A stretch of 64,000 bases of DNA from positions 10,265,501-10,329,500 of the forward strand of contig OX327711.1 in the NCBI GenBank assembly GCA_946807835.1, given 5' to 3'. This document shows positions 15,101 through 28,394 of this stretch, piece by piece; the stretch's first letter is position 1; every line of letters starts with the position of its first letter. This DNA comes from Ailanthus altissimus. Lineage: Eukaryota > Streptophyta > Magnoliopsida > Sapindales > Simaroubaceae. A program made the translations under genes and the position numbers. The notes beneath the pieces were generated by a model. The model ran no database searches. It saw only the letters and a list, made by a program, of their open reading frames with translations, and had not been told where the DNA came from.

Positions 15101-15354
15101 AGTAAATAATAGATGTACCCCCTTTATATTACCTAATTTTTTTATTAAAAAAAAAGAATTATTTATAGCAAACTTAGTCATTTGACTTTAGTTGACTTAG
15201 GAATGACAATTGAACAAGCCAAGAATATCTTACTCATTCCCCAATAAATTTGACATTGCAAAGATTGGGAATACCAAATTTTCATATAGCGAATGGTTCT
15301 CCATCTTTGTCTCATTTGCACCCTATTAACCATTTAAGTAATTACTTTTTCCCA
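12191..15354. other. AT-rich intergenic sequence
   Basis: No gene is supported. A short island of less AT-rich sequence (about 14181-14290) lies inside runs of ATTTATTTA-like simple sequence. A 62-codon open frame at 14569-14757 has no recognisable domain. Confidence 0.55.
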
Positions 15355-15363
15355 TCTTTTGCT
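15355..15363. repeat. Left target-site duplication of the MULE
   Basis: TCTTTTGCT just outside the left TIR. It matches TATTTTGCT (23039-23047) outside the right TIR at 8 of 9 positions. Nine bases is the usual Mutator-superfamily duplication length. Confidence 0.7.
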
Positions 15364-15869
15364 GAAAAAATTTTATAAATAATTTTTTTATTTTTTTATT
15401 ATCTTTTAACCAAATATAAAATGATTATATTTTATTAACCAAACATTTTATTTTTGAATACATATGCCCTAATATAAAAAATATAACTTTCTCTCATTTT
15501 TTTTATTGAACTTTCAAGAGTCATATTGATGAATCAAGAAGCATATTGATGGCCAAATATTTTTGAAGTTGTTATTGCGAAAAGCGAGTGTTGCTGAGCA
15601 TATTTATCACTTTAAATCAAAGAAATAGCCAAATTTGATAAGTTTTCTAAACTTTTTAAAAAAATTTAATTTTAGTTAAAAATTAGATAAAATTTACATT
15701 TAAAGTAAAAAAAATAGGTGTTATTGATGAATTAAATGTGAAAAATAAATTAGAATGGTGTAAAAGACGTTGAAATTCGGCAAAAAATAAGATTTTTAGT
15801 GTGTTTGGCGAAAATCAGACGGCGGTCGGTGCAGCTGCTGTCAATTTAGGCATTGTGGGGCCATCTCGA
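15364..15869. repeat. Left terminal inverted repeat of the MULE
   Basis: Aligns by eye with the reverse complement of 22538-23038 along its whole length, from the terminal AAAAATTTYATAAATAAT to the inner GGGGCCATCTCG block. There are many substitutions and small indels. Confidence 0.85.
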
Positions 15870-15977
15870 GTCCGAGATGCACGTGATTGCGCATAATTTT
15901 TATATTTTTATTTTTAAATAATTATTTTAATTTTTTTTAAATAATTTTACTAATTATCATTTTTTTTTTCAAAATCT

Positions 15978-18470
15978 ATGGAGTATGATGTAATTGTTAT
16001 TTGTTTTACAAGAAAGTGGGAGAGTTCTAATAATAGGGAAGAAAGTTGTGTTGATTATAATAATTTTGGGATTTCGGTTCCGAAAGATATTAATTTTGAA
16101 GATCTTTTAAATGCAGTATGTTATACCTTGAGAGTCGACAATGTGAACTGTAAGGTGACTTTGAAAATCAAAATTGATGCAACAAGGTATAAGTTAAAGT
16201 ATATTGAGATTAGAAACGACAGTATGTTTGATTTTTTTTTAGCGCCAATAGAAAATCGTACTGTCCTTTATGTGTAACAGTGGATCCTAGAGTTCTCGTT
16301 TATGAAGATGATGTACAACCCCTCAATCAAAACCTACCATCGATTCATACTTATTTTATGTCAGCTAGCGGTAACAATCAAGTGAGCCATACATCTCCAT
16401 CAATTCCAGCAATGGTTCCTGCAAACACAACGAATGAGTATCACAATGTTTCTCCTATACCCTTCAATGAAGACCCAGCCTATACATATTATGCTTGTGA
16501 TGACATTAGAAATGTTAGGGATGTGGAAATGGACTGTGATGATGTTAGAAATGTTGATAATTTAGAAGGGGATGATTTAGCAAAAGGCGGACATTATTAT
16601 GTTTCAACAAGCTCTCTAAATGTTGAAGCTAGAAGAATAGATTTTTGTGAAGCGAAAAACCCCTTTGCATTTATGCCTTCAATACCACCATCAGACTTGG
16701 GTATATCGGATAAGATATCGAGTAGTGGAATTGGCGATGTGTTTGTAGGAAAGTTGTTTGATAGCAAAAACGAACTTCACCAGGCTATTAGTATGCAAGC
16801 ACTTAAAAGTAATTAGAGCTTTAAAGTGTCAAGGTCGACAAAAGATCGTTTTGAGATTAATTGTGACGATGATAGATGTCAATGGCAATTACGTACAGTG
16901 TCGATAGATGCAAGAAAATATTTCATTGTGCGCAGAATTGATTCAAGTCACGTGTGCCAATTAGATCAATTACGCGATGGTCATTGACAAGTAAAGTCTC
17001 GGATTATTAGCAAATTCATAAAAAATAAGTTTACATATGCGAGTCGACTTTATAGACCGAAGGAAATCCAAGCAGACATACGTGAGGAGTTTGGTGTGAA
17101 CATAACTTACCCTACTGCTTGGCGGTCTAAGGAGCATACATTGGTGTTGATACGTGGTACTCCAGAGGGTTCATATAAATTACTTCCTGCATACTGTCAT
17201 ATATTAAAACAACAGAACTCAGGTACAGTCACGCATTTGGAGATTGATGATTGTAAGCACTTCAAATATTTCTTCATGGCTCTTGGACCATGTATTAGAG
17301 GGTTCCAGTCTTCCATCCGACCAATTATTATAGTTGATGGTATATTTTTAAAAAATGCATACTTGGGAACAATGTTTGTGGCTGTTTGCAATAATGGAAA
17401 CAACCAGATTTTTTCACTTGCATAGGGTATTGCTGACTCTAAAAATGATGCTTCATGGTAGTGGTTTATGGAAAAACTCCGAAGAGTCATTGGCGATCTT
17501 GAGAACCTTGTATTTATATCTGATCGATGTACTAGTATCGAGAAGGCCATGAGAGATGTATTTTCTATTGTATATAATGGTGTATGCATCATCACTTGAA
17601 GTGTAATTTGGTAGCACGATATAAAATACCGTCGCAGACAATAAAAGGATGGGGATATTTGGCTCTCTATTTTGTTGCTACCAAGGCGTATCGCATAGCT
17701 AACTTTCAAAGGAAAATTAATAAGATGCGAGAAATGAAACCGGAGGCAACGAGATACTTGGAGGAAAATGTTGGTTTTTCAAAATAGGCTCGATCAATTG
17801 GAGCATTCAAAAGATATGACATCATGACCACCAACATTGTAGAGAGCATTAACGCTGTTGCGAAGGAAGCACGTGCCATGACAGTGACTGCCTTAATTGA
17901 GTGGATTAAAGAGTTAATGCAAAGATGGTTTGTTGAGAGACGTGAGATTACAGAAAATATGTCAAACTTCTTGACCACTTGGGCCCATGATAAGATATGG
18001 AAGCACAATGATGATTCCGTTCGCATGACAGTGCATGCAATAGATCAATCTTATTTTGTCGTTAAAGACGGAAAAAGAAATAGAATAGTGGACATCCCGG
18101 GGAAGTCATGTAGTTGTCAAAAGTTTGATCTACGATAACTACCGTGTCCTCATGCACTTACAGTATGCAGAAAGGTCAGATTCCATACCAGACTCTTTGT
18201 TCGCGATATTACACGACTAAGTCTTTGTTGCGTGCATACAGTGAACCAGTAAATTCGGTTGGTCATATATTAGATTGGATTGTTCCAGATGAGTTGATAG
18301 ATGCTGACATCCAGCCTCCTATAGTACACCGACAATCAGGAAGACATTAGAAGAATCGAATTCTATCGCAAGGTGAGGCTCCCACGAAGAATGTATGCAG
18401 CCACTGTAAGCAGCATGGACATAATCGACAAACTTGTCGAAACCCAATTCCCTTACATGATAGTTGATGT
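15978..18470 (+). pseudogene. MURA-type MULE transposase, degenerate
   Basis: A Mutator transposase reading frame broken by stops near 16814, 16985, 17423, 17459, 17785 and 18136 and by a frameshift near 17580. The first 100 codons (15978-16277) and the acidic second block (16280-16816) match the N-terminal part of such proteins. The MULE core follows. IIIVDGIFLKNAYLG (about 17329-17373) holds the first catalytic Asp and VFISDRC (about 17509-17529) the second. An HHHLKCNL block is the conserved C/H segment. TNIVESINAVAKEARAM supplies the Glu region. The SWIM zinc finger remains as CSCQKF...PCPHA (about 18106-18157), and a CX2CX4HX4C zinc knuckle (CSHCKQHGHNRQTC) lies near 18396-18437. Function as a transposase is lost. 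Confidence 0.88.
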
Positions 18471-18849
18471 GTTCTTTATGAGTTATATTTGTATTTTTAA
18501 GTCATGTAGTTATGGGCCTTATTTGACTAGTTAATTTGTACTTTTTTACAATTGTGTTTAATTGATACGTTTGTTATGTTTCTTTTTTTCCCATTGTCGT
18601 TAATAATGCATGCTTTGAGTAATTATACATTTACAATGAAACTTTATAAACATACAAACATTTAATTTTCTTTTACTATTTTTTTGCACATTTTTATAAG
18701 TCAATCGCCATTTTGCTTCTAAAAAATGACCCATGCTCAAGACCAAAATCTAGGGGACGACACAACATCAAAAACTCTATAAACATACAAACATAAATCC
18801 CACAATCCCCACTATTCACTGTCTACTGTGGCACTCCACTCTTTAATCT

Positions 18850-21760
18850 AATTATATGAATAAGGGTTAAGTCAAGTGTAATTTATTGTTGCTCATTAAA
18901 TCTACAAGCATCTAGGTAATGGGGTAACAACATAGATAATGGCAGAACATGATTCTCAATCACGCCATCGGCAAATCCCTTGATGCTAGAATCGTAGATC
19001 AATATTTGCCGATGCAAGATGTCCACCTCAGCCGTTACCCAATGCTATTGATTGTAGTTGCCATGAATATAAACCTACATAAAATTCAAATAAGTCTCAC
19101 AAATAGTACTACAAGTTATAAAAAAAAATAACAACATTCACACAAAATATTATATTTTACTTTATTAACCTCAACCCACATACGTGCACTGAGTAAATCT
19201 TCTTTAGCGCCTTGGGCATATGCCATCACTTCATCACTCCATATAATGCCAGTCATATCATTTTTGTGTTCCTCATAAAGGAGTCTAAAAGTCTCCTAAA
19301 AATATAGGGCCATCGAATAATTTATAAATATGAAATAAAAAATATAATTAATTTAATTCAATATTCACAAAGAAGTACGAATCCACAGAAGTGGACAATT
19401 GGGGCAATGCATTAGTGCAATGGTTTTGCCTAAACCGAATAACCTTCAAATACTCATTAATATACTGCATTAACAAACAATTACCGTCAAGTGAATGTGT
19501 AAATTTAAATAAATAAAATTAAAATGAGATAAAATTATTGAATATATATTTTACTTACAAAGTCATCCAGCTAGCTATGTAGCAATTCCCGAAACTATGC
19601 CGAGTTAGCGTCAAGCCCAAGTAAGATGACTACACCTTTATCCTTGTCCATCCAGACCTGAAACTCAACTATGATAGTCGAGTCTATCTACTGCAATGGA
19701 TTCATATCTACTTGAAGTTGTACTTCAATTTCAATTTTCTTCTTCTCATGTATCCTTTATGGAAATGGATTTTTATATGGGGTGTGCAAATACCATGCAG
19801 GCCTATACGATCTTTCAAATTGACTCACTCCCTTATGCGAGGCAGGCAAGATCTCAACACTTGCAAGACTGTCAATCAGTGGCTGGGGCAGTATATCATG
19901 ACCAGTAGCTGGGGTTTGAAAGCCATATTGACAGTCTGTCGGTATGTTCTCTCTAAACTAAAATATATGTATATATTAAAATAAATCAAACTACAATTAA
20001 GGTAAGGAAAAATTATTGCGATTTTAAATTTATTTTGTTTACCATATTATGGCTTTTGTTCTGTTGGAATGAGCATGACTGCCAAAAGCACAACATCATC
20101 TGCTGCATCTGCTGTGTAAGATCGATCCAGAGTTGATCAACCTTTGAAATTTTTTTATCTCTATCCTTGTCCATTCTCTGCAGAAGTGCAACTTCAGTAC
20201 GCTCAAATCTCTTAATTATCTCCTCCCGCAGTTGCTCAATCTGATGTGTTACGCCATGATCTGCAGATGCACTGTGTTCAGACTATAAGAAATATAACCA
20301 TAGTTAATGACTTATTTAGAAATATATGAAAATTTCTTTTTAGTTAATCATGTAAAAAAGAAATATACCGTTGCTCCTGACACTGGTGCTGACATTTGTG
20401 GGTTTTTTCATTCATATCTATCCCCCTCCACATCCATAATATCGTCGTTAGGGTCGCTGAAATGGGCATAGGTCCTAAGGCACTTGCTCTCGCTGTAATC
20501 AGACATATTTGATAAGTCCTCAACATAACTTTCGCTTGGAATGTCTACATGTCTAACCAGTTACATAATTACCTTTTTCTTCTCATGGTCTTTTGGTACT
20601 AATTTACGATGTATCGAAAGAACCTATAAATATAATATTAAATTACGCTTAAAACAAAATAAAAGTTATAAACTAATATATTTTTCATTAATATCAACAC
20701 ATACCAAATCCTTCGAGTCCCTCGAGTCGAATTGTGGAGTCCCTAATATTGTATATTAAATTCTCTAATATTGTATTCTGAACGTCATCGAATTGTGGAG
20801 TCCCTCGAGTCATTCAATTCAAAATACGAGGGAAGCGATCACCATAATGATAACCAAAAACCTTTCCGCACATTGAAATTGCATCGAAAATTCATACCTA
20901 ATATAATTATTTTTAAAATATAAGTTTGGCGTATACAAAATAAATAATTAAGATCAAAAAGTTAAGTATTAGAAAATTATGGCATATCAGAAATGCGTGT
21001 CAAAATCTATACACGTTGTAACTCTCAAAATTCTTCTGTGCAAACCCTTTCTTATTTATTTTTTTAAGTTTTTAGAATGCAGCATTCTTAAGTGAGTTAT
21101 GAAGCACAGTCCATGCAATATTGTCCTATTGATACTTATTAAACTCATCAAGGTCTTCCACTAAACATAGAACAAAATTTTGAATCCCACTACGCTCATC
21201 CATGGGATCAAAACACGATGCACAAAATAAAATAAACTAAACTTTACTGCATCTGCATCGTCCATATCTGTCAAATTCAGACGTCCGTACTATTTATCAA
21301 GAAATATGTAAGATAATTTTTTTACCTCGAAAAAATATATATCCCATAATCGAGTGCCCAATTTCCTATGCAGCTGCTGGGCGGGAGGGTAATCTCCCAT
21401 TTGTAGTCCGGTGATTAGTACAAACTCCTGCCAGCTAAATCGGATGTGTTTCCTCCCTATGTAAAACCACATCTCATCTTCTAAATTAGAGGTATGCACC
21501 TCACGCAACAATAACTTGTGTACCAAAATACTAGAGAATGTCAAATCTGACATATCTAAGAAATGCCCCATACACGTCTGCCTAAATAATATTTTCTGAT
21601 TTTCTGTTAGTTTATCTTTTATACAATTTAGACCCCACATCTTCGCATTAGCCGTCACTGATGCATGAAAAAATATATGCTTTGAAATTCTATATTTTTT
21701 TGATACGTTCTCTTTCTTGTAACAATTAAAAAAAATAAACAAAAGAAATTAATATTAAAA
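18850..21760 (-). pseudogene. DUF1985/Ulp1-like cysteine protease gene of the MULE, degenerate
   Basis: On the strand opposite to the transposase. The N-terminal part (21290-21742) has the DUF1985 pattern: FRQTCMGHFLDMSDLTFS, LVHKLLLREV, EMWFYIG, FSWQEFVLITGLQMGDY. The C-terminal part (about 18880-19320) reads as a C48/Ulp1-type protease with IIWSDEVMAYAQG, then HGNYNQ-stop-HWVTAEVDI containing the catalytic HW, then RQILIYDSSI and LLPHYLD. The intervening sequence is AT-rich, may hold introns, and has further stops. Proteins combining these two domains are typical cargo of plant MULEs. Their substrate in this setting is not established. The amber codon just before HW and the other stops make this copy non-functional. 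Confidence 0.75.
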
Positions 21761-22304
21761 AAAAGAATAACATGCATACATATATTTTAAAAATAACATA
21801 CAATATGATTTACTAAATAAAATTCACAAACAATTAATTTAACAGACATAAAAATAATATATTATAATAATTAATTACTAATATATTATAATAATTAATT
21901 ATATATTAAAATAAAATTAATCATATATAAATTATAACTACAAAAGGTACTCATAATAATAAATAATGTTACAAACCAAAATTAATGAGTCATTTAAGCA
22001 ACATATTAATTAATGTTAATTAATTACTTAATTTATTAAATCCATTCCTTCTAAATTAGATTTTATTTTATTTAAATAAAATTAGATTTAATTTAATTTA
22101 AATAAAATTACATTTAATTTTAAAAAATTTAAAAAAGAATTTAATTTAATCTATTTAATTTAAATAACATTAAATTTAATTTATTTCATTTAAATAAAAA
22201 AATTAATTTCAAAAAATAAAAAAATTTGCAACCATATGACGAACAGTGCGGCATCGCAGACATTGTGTCCACAATGCTGCACGCGATGCGCCTTAAGAAT
22301 TTGT

Positions 22305-22768
22305 ATTAGAAAATTTTGTTGAACTTTTGAAAATTTTAAATTTCTTTAGAAAATTATTAGAAATTTATTAAAATTTGTATTTGAAGCTAGAAATAGATGA
22401 AATTATTGAATTATATGTGAAAAATGGGTTAGAATGGTGTAGGAAACGTTGAAAATGGGCCAAAAATGAGATTTTTGGGTGTATTATCGCGATGCAGATG
22501 ACGGCCGGCCGCCGTTGCTGATCGCGGACATTGCATCCGAGATGGCCCCGAGATTGGCAACGGCGGCCGATCGTCGTCTGCATCGCGATAATACACCCAA
22601 AAATCTCATTTTTTGCCCATTTTCAATGTTTCCTACACCATTCTAACCCATTTTTCACATATAATTCAATAATTTCATATATTTCTAACTTCAAATACAA
22701 ATTCTAATAAATTTCTAACAATTTTTTAAAAAAATTTAAAATTTACAAAAGTTCAACAAAACTTATCA
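22305..22768. repeat. Large inverted repeat (hairpin) at the MULE right end
   Basis: The left arm (about 22305-22518) and right arm (22557 to about 22768) are inverted copies of each other with few mismatches, separated by a 38-base spacer (22519-22556). The right arm is part of the right TIR. The left arm is therefore an extra TIR-derived segment in the orientation of the left TIR (compare about 15625-15836). The arm ends near the spacer are GC-rich (GCGATGCAGA...GCCGCCGTTGC). Confidence 0.9.
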
Positions 22769-23038
22769 AAAATTGCTCATTTCTTTTGTTTGAAGTGAAA
22801 AATATGTTGTATAAGCTCCGATCTATGCAATGATAACTTCAAAATTTTCGATCTAACGAATTTTGTGAAAGTTTAAATTGTTTTGGTAATTTTCGGCGGA
22901 GAGAGTGAAAATAGGTTAAATTTTAATATTAAGACAAATGTGTCCAAAAATAAAAAATTTGATTAATAAAATATATTCAATTTACATTTGATTAAAAAAA
23001 TAATAAAAAAATATGAGAATTATTTATGAAATTTTTCC
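22538..23038. repeat. Right terminal inverted repeat of the MULE
   Basis: Reverse-complement partner of the left TIR. It ends in ...GAAATTTTTCC, followed directly by the target duplication TATTTTGCT at 23039-23047. Confidence 0.85.
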
Positions 23039-23047
23039 TATTTTGCT

Positions 23048-25969
23048 TCATTCTTACAAAACTTACCTCAACCTCTCCTCATTCAAAGTAAATTTCAGTG
23101 AAGTTCATCTCTACAAAATATTTTATCATCTCTAAGTTTAGAAATGTAATAATTATTTTACCCACTCTTTAAAATTTATCACATATAATACTTAATTGCT
23201 TATTTTAACGTTAAAGTTCATGCACCTCTTAACTAAAGTTAGGAGTTTGAATTCTGATAATAACCATAACAGTTTTAATTTCTTTAATTATTGGGAAGTA
23301 GTTTTAGTTAATATTTGAATTATTTATGATTTATAATTAAAATATAATACGTTACAATTTGTAGCTAAGATATAATATTTGTGATAAAAAAAAACTTATC
23401 ATGTATAGATTATTATAAAACTTTATTTTTACAAAGAGTTATTTATAATTGTGATACTGTCTAAACAAAGCATTTACAACTCATTTTTATATACACTTTA
23501 GATTATGAATATTTTTAATAAAACAAATTTGCCTAATCCAGCAAGGGTAAGATACAAACCTATGCAACAAGAATTATGATAAAATCAAAAGCCATACAAC
23601 TAAGAAGTATTCTAATGGACATTTTGCCAATAAAAAAGTATTTGATCCAAAATTTTCGTTAATTTCTTAATTAATGAGTGGAATTTATTTCTCTTGAAAT
23701 AGTAATTGAACTTTGAAAGAAATGAGATTAAATTAATCCACTCTAAGAATATTGGCCTTACTGAAAATCCTGCAACTAAAAATAAAGTTAAGCCACAATG
23801 AAAATTTTTATAACAAAATGACTTTGATACTTAAGTCAGCAGTCACAAAAAAAAAAGTTAAAAGAATAAAAAGATAATAAAAAGGTCGACATAAAAATAA
23901 AGATAAAATTTTTTTTTAGAACAAAGAAAGTTTGGAATTTGCTAATAAAGTTTGGAATCTAGTTTTTAGGAATGTGTGATGCGTAATGTATCATGCCCTT
24001 ATTTGGCTTAAAAATTTAAACTATATTTATAGAGTTGTAATATGAGTTTAATATGTAATTATATAATCCTACTAAAATTGAAAAGCATCAAGATTTTCTT
24101 TTATTCAATTTTTATATTAGAGTTTTATTCAAATAAAGTCAATTATTTTTATCCATATAAAATTCATGTTGAAATTGTTAAAATTATATTTATAAAAGAT
24201 ATATAAAATTCATAAATCTCAATGACAAATTCGTTTCAAAATATTTATGCACGATTAGAGTGATCGATTAAATTGAGGAGAATATTCGATGATCAAAGAC
24301 AATTCTAACTAAATAAAGACTACATGCCAACTCAAAGATATCCGTGTACCTTTGTAGTCTTTTGGTCTAACGCTCATGGGTCTGACTTTGTAGACTATAA
24401 CAAATGGATCGGGCCTTAATATTGAGTGGGCCCATAGGCGAAAGTCTGAAAGGAACAAAAAGTAAGATATTTTTTCGTTCAAAATCATTGAGAGAAAATT
24501 AGGGTTAGGTATCTTACTTTAAAATGCATTGCATTGAATGAGGTTGATTAAATTATTGATTTAATTAAAAAGTAATAGAAAGCTACAATTTTATGAAGAG
24601 GAAATTAGGAAAAAGGTGCAACCTCGCACTATGTTTAGTTATAAGTTTATAATTTATTTTAAATAAGTTATTCAAGAATATGCACTTAACAAATAGTTAT
24701 GCTCTTATCATTTCAATATTTGAAATGAAACATGTTCTTTGCATTTATTTGCAAATTATGATTTTATAAAAATTCAGATCTTAAAATAAATAAAAAATCA
24801 AAATTTATTTTCTAAATTGATTTTAAAAAAAATAGAAAATGTAAGATTAATGGAACCTAATCTTCAACTCAAAATTGACAAATAATATACATAGATATTA
24901 CAATAATATTTGAAAGTTGCTTTTGGAAATGATTAAGCTTTTAAGATTTAAAGCATTAAGAAGTACGTGTGTTTATATGTATATATACTACGACCATACA
25001 TGACAAAGTTGGTGTTTATTGTTGAATTTTTTTTATAATTTTACAAAAATATTTATAATTTTTTTTTTAAAAAAAAAAACTGATTTACGCCTACTTGAAC
25101 AACATAAACAAAGTTTTAGCCTTTGTCGTTTTAATTTCATTGTAGTCGTAAAATAATAGGGCCAGAAATAAAATTAATTCCTCTTATAGATATATAGACA
25201 TGCAGAGAGAAATTTAGATCAGAATTAGTGATAATAAGTAACAATTATTAATTGCAGCTGGATTTAGGTCTAAAGCCAGTGGCAAATAATAACATGAAAT
25301 AAAAAAAATAATAACAATCAAAATGCCAAAGCTTGCTGCTCAAATTGGGCGCCTGGTTTATTCAGCTAATAGTTCCGAAATTGAGTTGTTATACCTACTA
25401 ATAATTCGTAGGTTATAATTACGTTACTTATATCTGTATCTATTAATTTTGAAAAGAAAACTTTATCTTTATAAAGTCTTAAATTATTAATGAAATACAT
25501 TATCTTCTAGATAAATAACTTCAAATTATAGTGAAAATTATTAAGAAAACAAAATAATTATAATATTTTGTGTGTATAATATTTTAATTTGAGGAGAATA
25601 TGTTGTAGTTGCTTGTAAAATTTTAAATTTATTATTGCATTTATTTTCGTTGAAACGATTGCCGAATTAAAAGAATGTATTGTACATTTTTTGTAATTCA
25701 TGATGATATCAATAATTGTGATATTTGTATTTGTATTTGAAAAATTGAAATTAGTCAAAGCCATTAATTATATTCTTGGATGATATTTTAATCTTAGAGA
25801 ACTTATTAATAGTAAAATATGTTCCTAAAATAGATTTGTAGCGTTCCTTTTTTTTTTTTACAATTTTATCATGCTTGAAAAAGACCAACGATTATATATG
25901 TTTGAAGTTAAAAATATTTTCAGACTTAATTATTGATCTTAGTATTTTATATTGGAGATTGAGTGATTT
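23048..25969. other. AT-rich intergenic sequence
   Basis: No gene or well-bounded repeat recognised. Small less AT-rich stretches occur (about 24330-24520 and 25320-25400) without coding motifs. The open frame at 25558-25764 (minus) is low-complexity. Confidence 0.5.
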
Positions 25970-26749
25970 AACAATTTTATTTGAGTAAAAATTATAAAAA
26001 ATATCAAATAAGAGAGTCACAAAAAATTTAAAATGTATGAGACATATGAAAAATTTAAAACGTGTTAAACACGAAGAGAAAAATGAAACAAGACTTGGAG
26101 ACGCGAAAGAATGTGAGAACTGAAAGTGTAGGCTGCAATGCCGTGGCGCCAGGGTGTTGGAAACCCATGAGCATAGTGCCACAGCGCTGGCAGCCAGCAC
26201 CACCCAGTGTCGTAGTGCCAGACTTGAAATAGTCCGTTTTGGCTTCGGACTTTTGAGTTTTGAAAAATTTTAGAATTTTAAAACACGTGAACTATTATTC
26301 TAATTATGATTATGGTTAGTAGGCATGGAATAACCTTTATATAAATCTTTATAAATTCTTTAGTTTGAAATCAAGTATTAAAAGAGAATTTAAGAGAGGA
26401 AAGAATTGGGTAGACATTAAGTGTTTATATTCGCTAAAGTGCAACAATTATTTGAGTGTTCATTGTTCGAAGGAGAGTAAGAATACACTAAACATTAAAT
26501 TCTTTTAAGTGTTATTTATTGTGTTTTCTTGTAAATTTTATAGAAAGTTAATAAGATAGGTTTAGATTATTGAATCTACTGTGAACGTAGGTAATTAGCC
26601 GAACCACATAAATATTCTTGATTATCTACTTTATATTCTTATTATTTTTACTTAATATTTTGTTTATTTCGTTGCCTAAGGTTTAAAGTTGAACTTAGTT
26701 AAGTTCTTCATTTAAACCTAATCTCGAGAGAAGAGTAATTCTTCCAACA
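25970..26749 (+). mobile_element. Probable Copia-type LTR remnant
   Basis: The right part looks like the R/U5 region of plant Copia LTRs: TATATAAA near 26338, then a spaced series of AT-rich motifs, then AGCCGAACCACATAAATATTC (about 26597-26616), a block common in such LTRs. It ends ...TTCCAACA at 26749. The left part carries GC-rich blocks (TGCCGTGGCGCC at 26139, TGCCACAGCGCT at 26177) like those in the LTRs of the Copia element at 29-45 kb. No primer-binding site or second LTR was seen, and the 5' limit is a guess. Confidence 0.4.
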
Positions 26750-28394
26750 TTTTGTATGTTTTAACGTTATATGATTGAATTTTCGAAGCATGAGCATAAT
26801 AGTTATTACATCAATATTACTAAATTAAACGATTTTTTAAAAAAAAATCATTATAAGAAATAACATCAATGTTCGATTATTTACATCTATGTTTTGTGCC
26901 TGATATTTTTGTTTTTGATATTTGATGTTTGCTTAACTGGTCGTTGTTCGTGTTCATATGTACGTTAGCTACACATTTAATCAGAATAATTATTATAAAT
27001 CTTGTTGACAATACGTTATAATTCAAAATATTTGTATGTCATGCAAGAATATTAACAATGCAAGATCGATCCATTCAAAAGTATCTTAATTGATTAGATT
27101 CCATAATCCATTTAAAACATTCAAGCTTTAATTTATTTAATGATTGTGTAAGTTTATTATATTTCATGTTTTTAATTTGATGACTAATATACATTACATA
27201 AATATATGTGCAAATAAATATGACTTTTAAAGGTAATAAAAATAATATTATTATTGAGGGCTCGATGTAGTTTAAATTATTTGTTTCAAAAAATTATATA
27301 AGAAATAATAGTCTCAAGATTCTTGAAATGCAGGGTTTTGCCGATTATTCTTATTATTTGTTTTCATGTTTCATTACTAGAAAGTAAAAATGAATGTTAC
27401 CCTTTATTCTTTATTGAAATTAAGAATTTCATTATGTATATATTATAATATTTTTGTTTGAATAAGTAAAGTGTGTTTGGTTTGACAAAATTGACGGACA
27501 ATGCTTCTTAAGAACAATTCAACTTTAATACACATGTAAAGAATTTTCTAATATTTTATATAAAATGGTAATTATATAAAAATCTTATAAATAAATATTT
27601 AAAAAAAAATTATAAATACAATACTTTTTTAAAAAAGTGTTATAAAATTATCGATGGAGACGTGTTTAAATTTACAAGGGAGTCATATATAAAAGTAATT
27701 CTTTAATAAAAAAATTTCGAAAAAAATCATAGATACAACACTTTTAATAAAATGTTTTATAAATTATTGAGGGAATGTGCTTAGACTTACAACGGCATCA
27801 TTTATAAAAGTAACACAACTTCTGTGATTGACGATCCTATGAAAGAGGTATAATGGGTAGGAACAATTCATAGTGCGTGACTTATTTAACAATTATATTA
27901 TGTACACATACTAAATGAGATATGCGTATACTCATCCCTATTGGTAAAGTGCTAATTTTGTATGATATTAGGAATGACATTTACCTTGAATGAGTTCAAG
28001 ATAAGTATACTCTTATAATGAATGAGTCACATATGTTGTTGGAGGACTAACTTATGTGAGAGTACTTGTAGGGTTGCGATTATGGGAATTGGATTGTTCT
28101 CTTGAACTCTTACTAAAATTAAGATAGAGCGTAGGGTCATTAATACACTAATCTGCAAAATTAAGTTTTCGTCACTGTTATGTGTGTTATAGTTGAAATT
28201 TGATTAAATGAGCTGAGTTCAAAATATAATTCACTCAAATTCCTTAAATAAATTTTATAACACTAAATATAGGTTTAAATTCAAAAGACACCTATACTTG
28301 CTACATAAATTTTCCTTAAATAGAATATTACTCCTAAATATTTTTGTTATTGATTATATATTATATATATATATTCAAATCTTTTGCGGATGAC
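26750..28394. other. AT-rich intergenic sequence with a diverged duplication
   Basis: No coding motif. The segments at about 27611-27705 and 27726-27815 are diverged tandem copies of one unit, each with ATAxATACAAxACTTTT...TTATAAAATTATxGA...ACAAxGGxxTCATxTATAAAAGTAA. The stretch at 27900-28390 is less repetitive but carries no open frame of note. Confidence 0.45.

Larger units (their letters stand above)
15364..23038 (+). mobile_element. Mutator-like element (MULE) with MURA and Ulp1-like genes
   Basis: A 7.7-kb element bounded by long, diverged TIRs (15364-15869 and 22538-23038). The termini read GAAAAAATTTTATAAATA on the left and, reverse-complemented, GGAAAAATTTCATAAATA on the right. A 9-bp imperfect target duplication flanks it. 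It contains a plus-strand MURA-type transposase remnant (15978-18470), a minus-strand DUF1985/Ulp1-like protease remnant (18850-21760), and an inverted copy of part of the TIR just inside the right end. Plant MULEs carrying both a transposase and a Ulp1-like protease are known (Kaonashi/KI-MULE and CUMULE types), and this looks like one of them. Stops and frameshifts in both genes mean it is no longer autonomous. Confidence 0.88.

Noticed and set aside
16280..16816. Independent host gene encoding a 178-residue acidic protein
   Set aside because: It runs straight into the MULE transposase domain in the same frame after a stop, so it is the transposase N-terminal region.
24503..24513. Telomere-like TTAGGGTTAGG
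   Set aside because: A single short occurrence with no array. It is not an interstitial telomeric tract.
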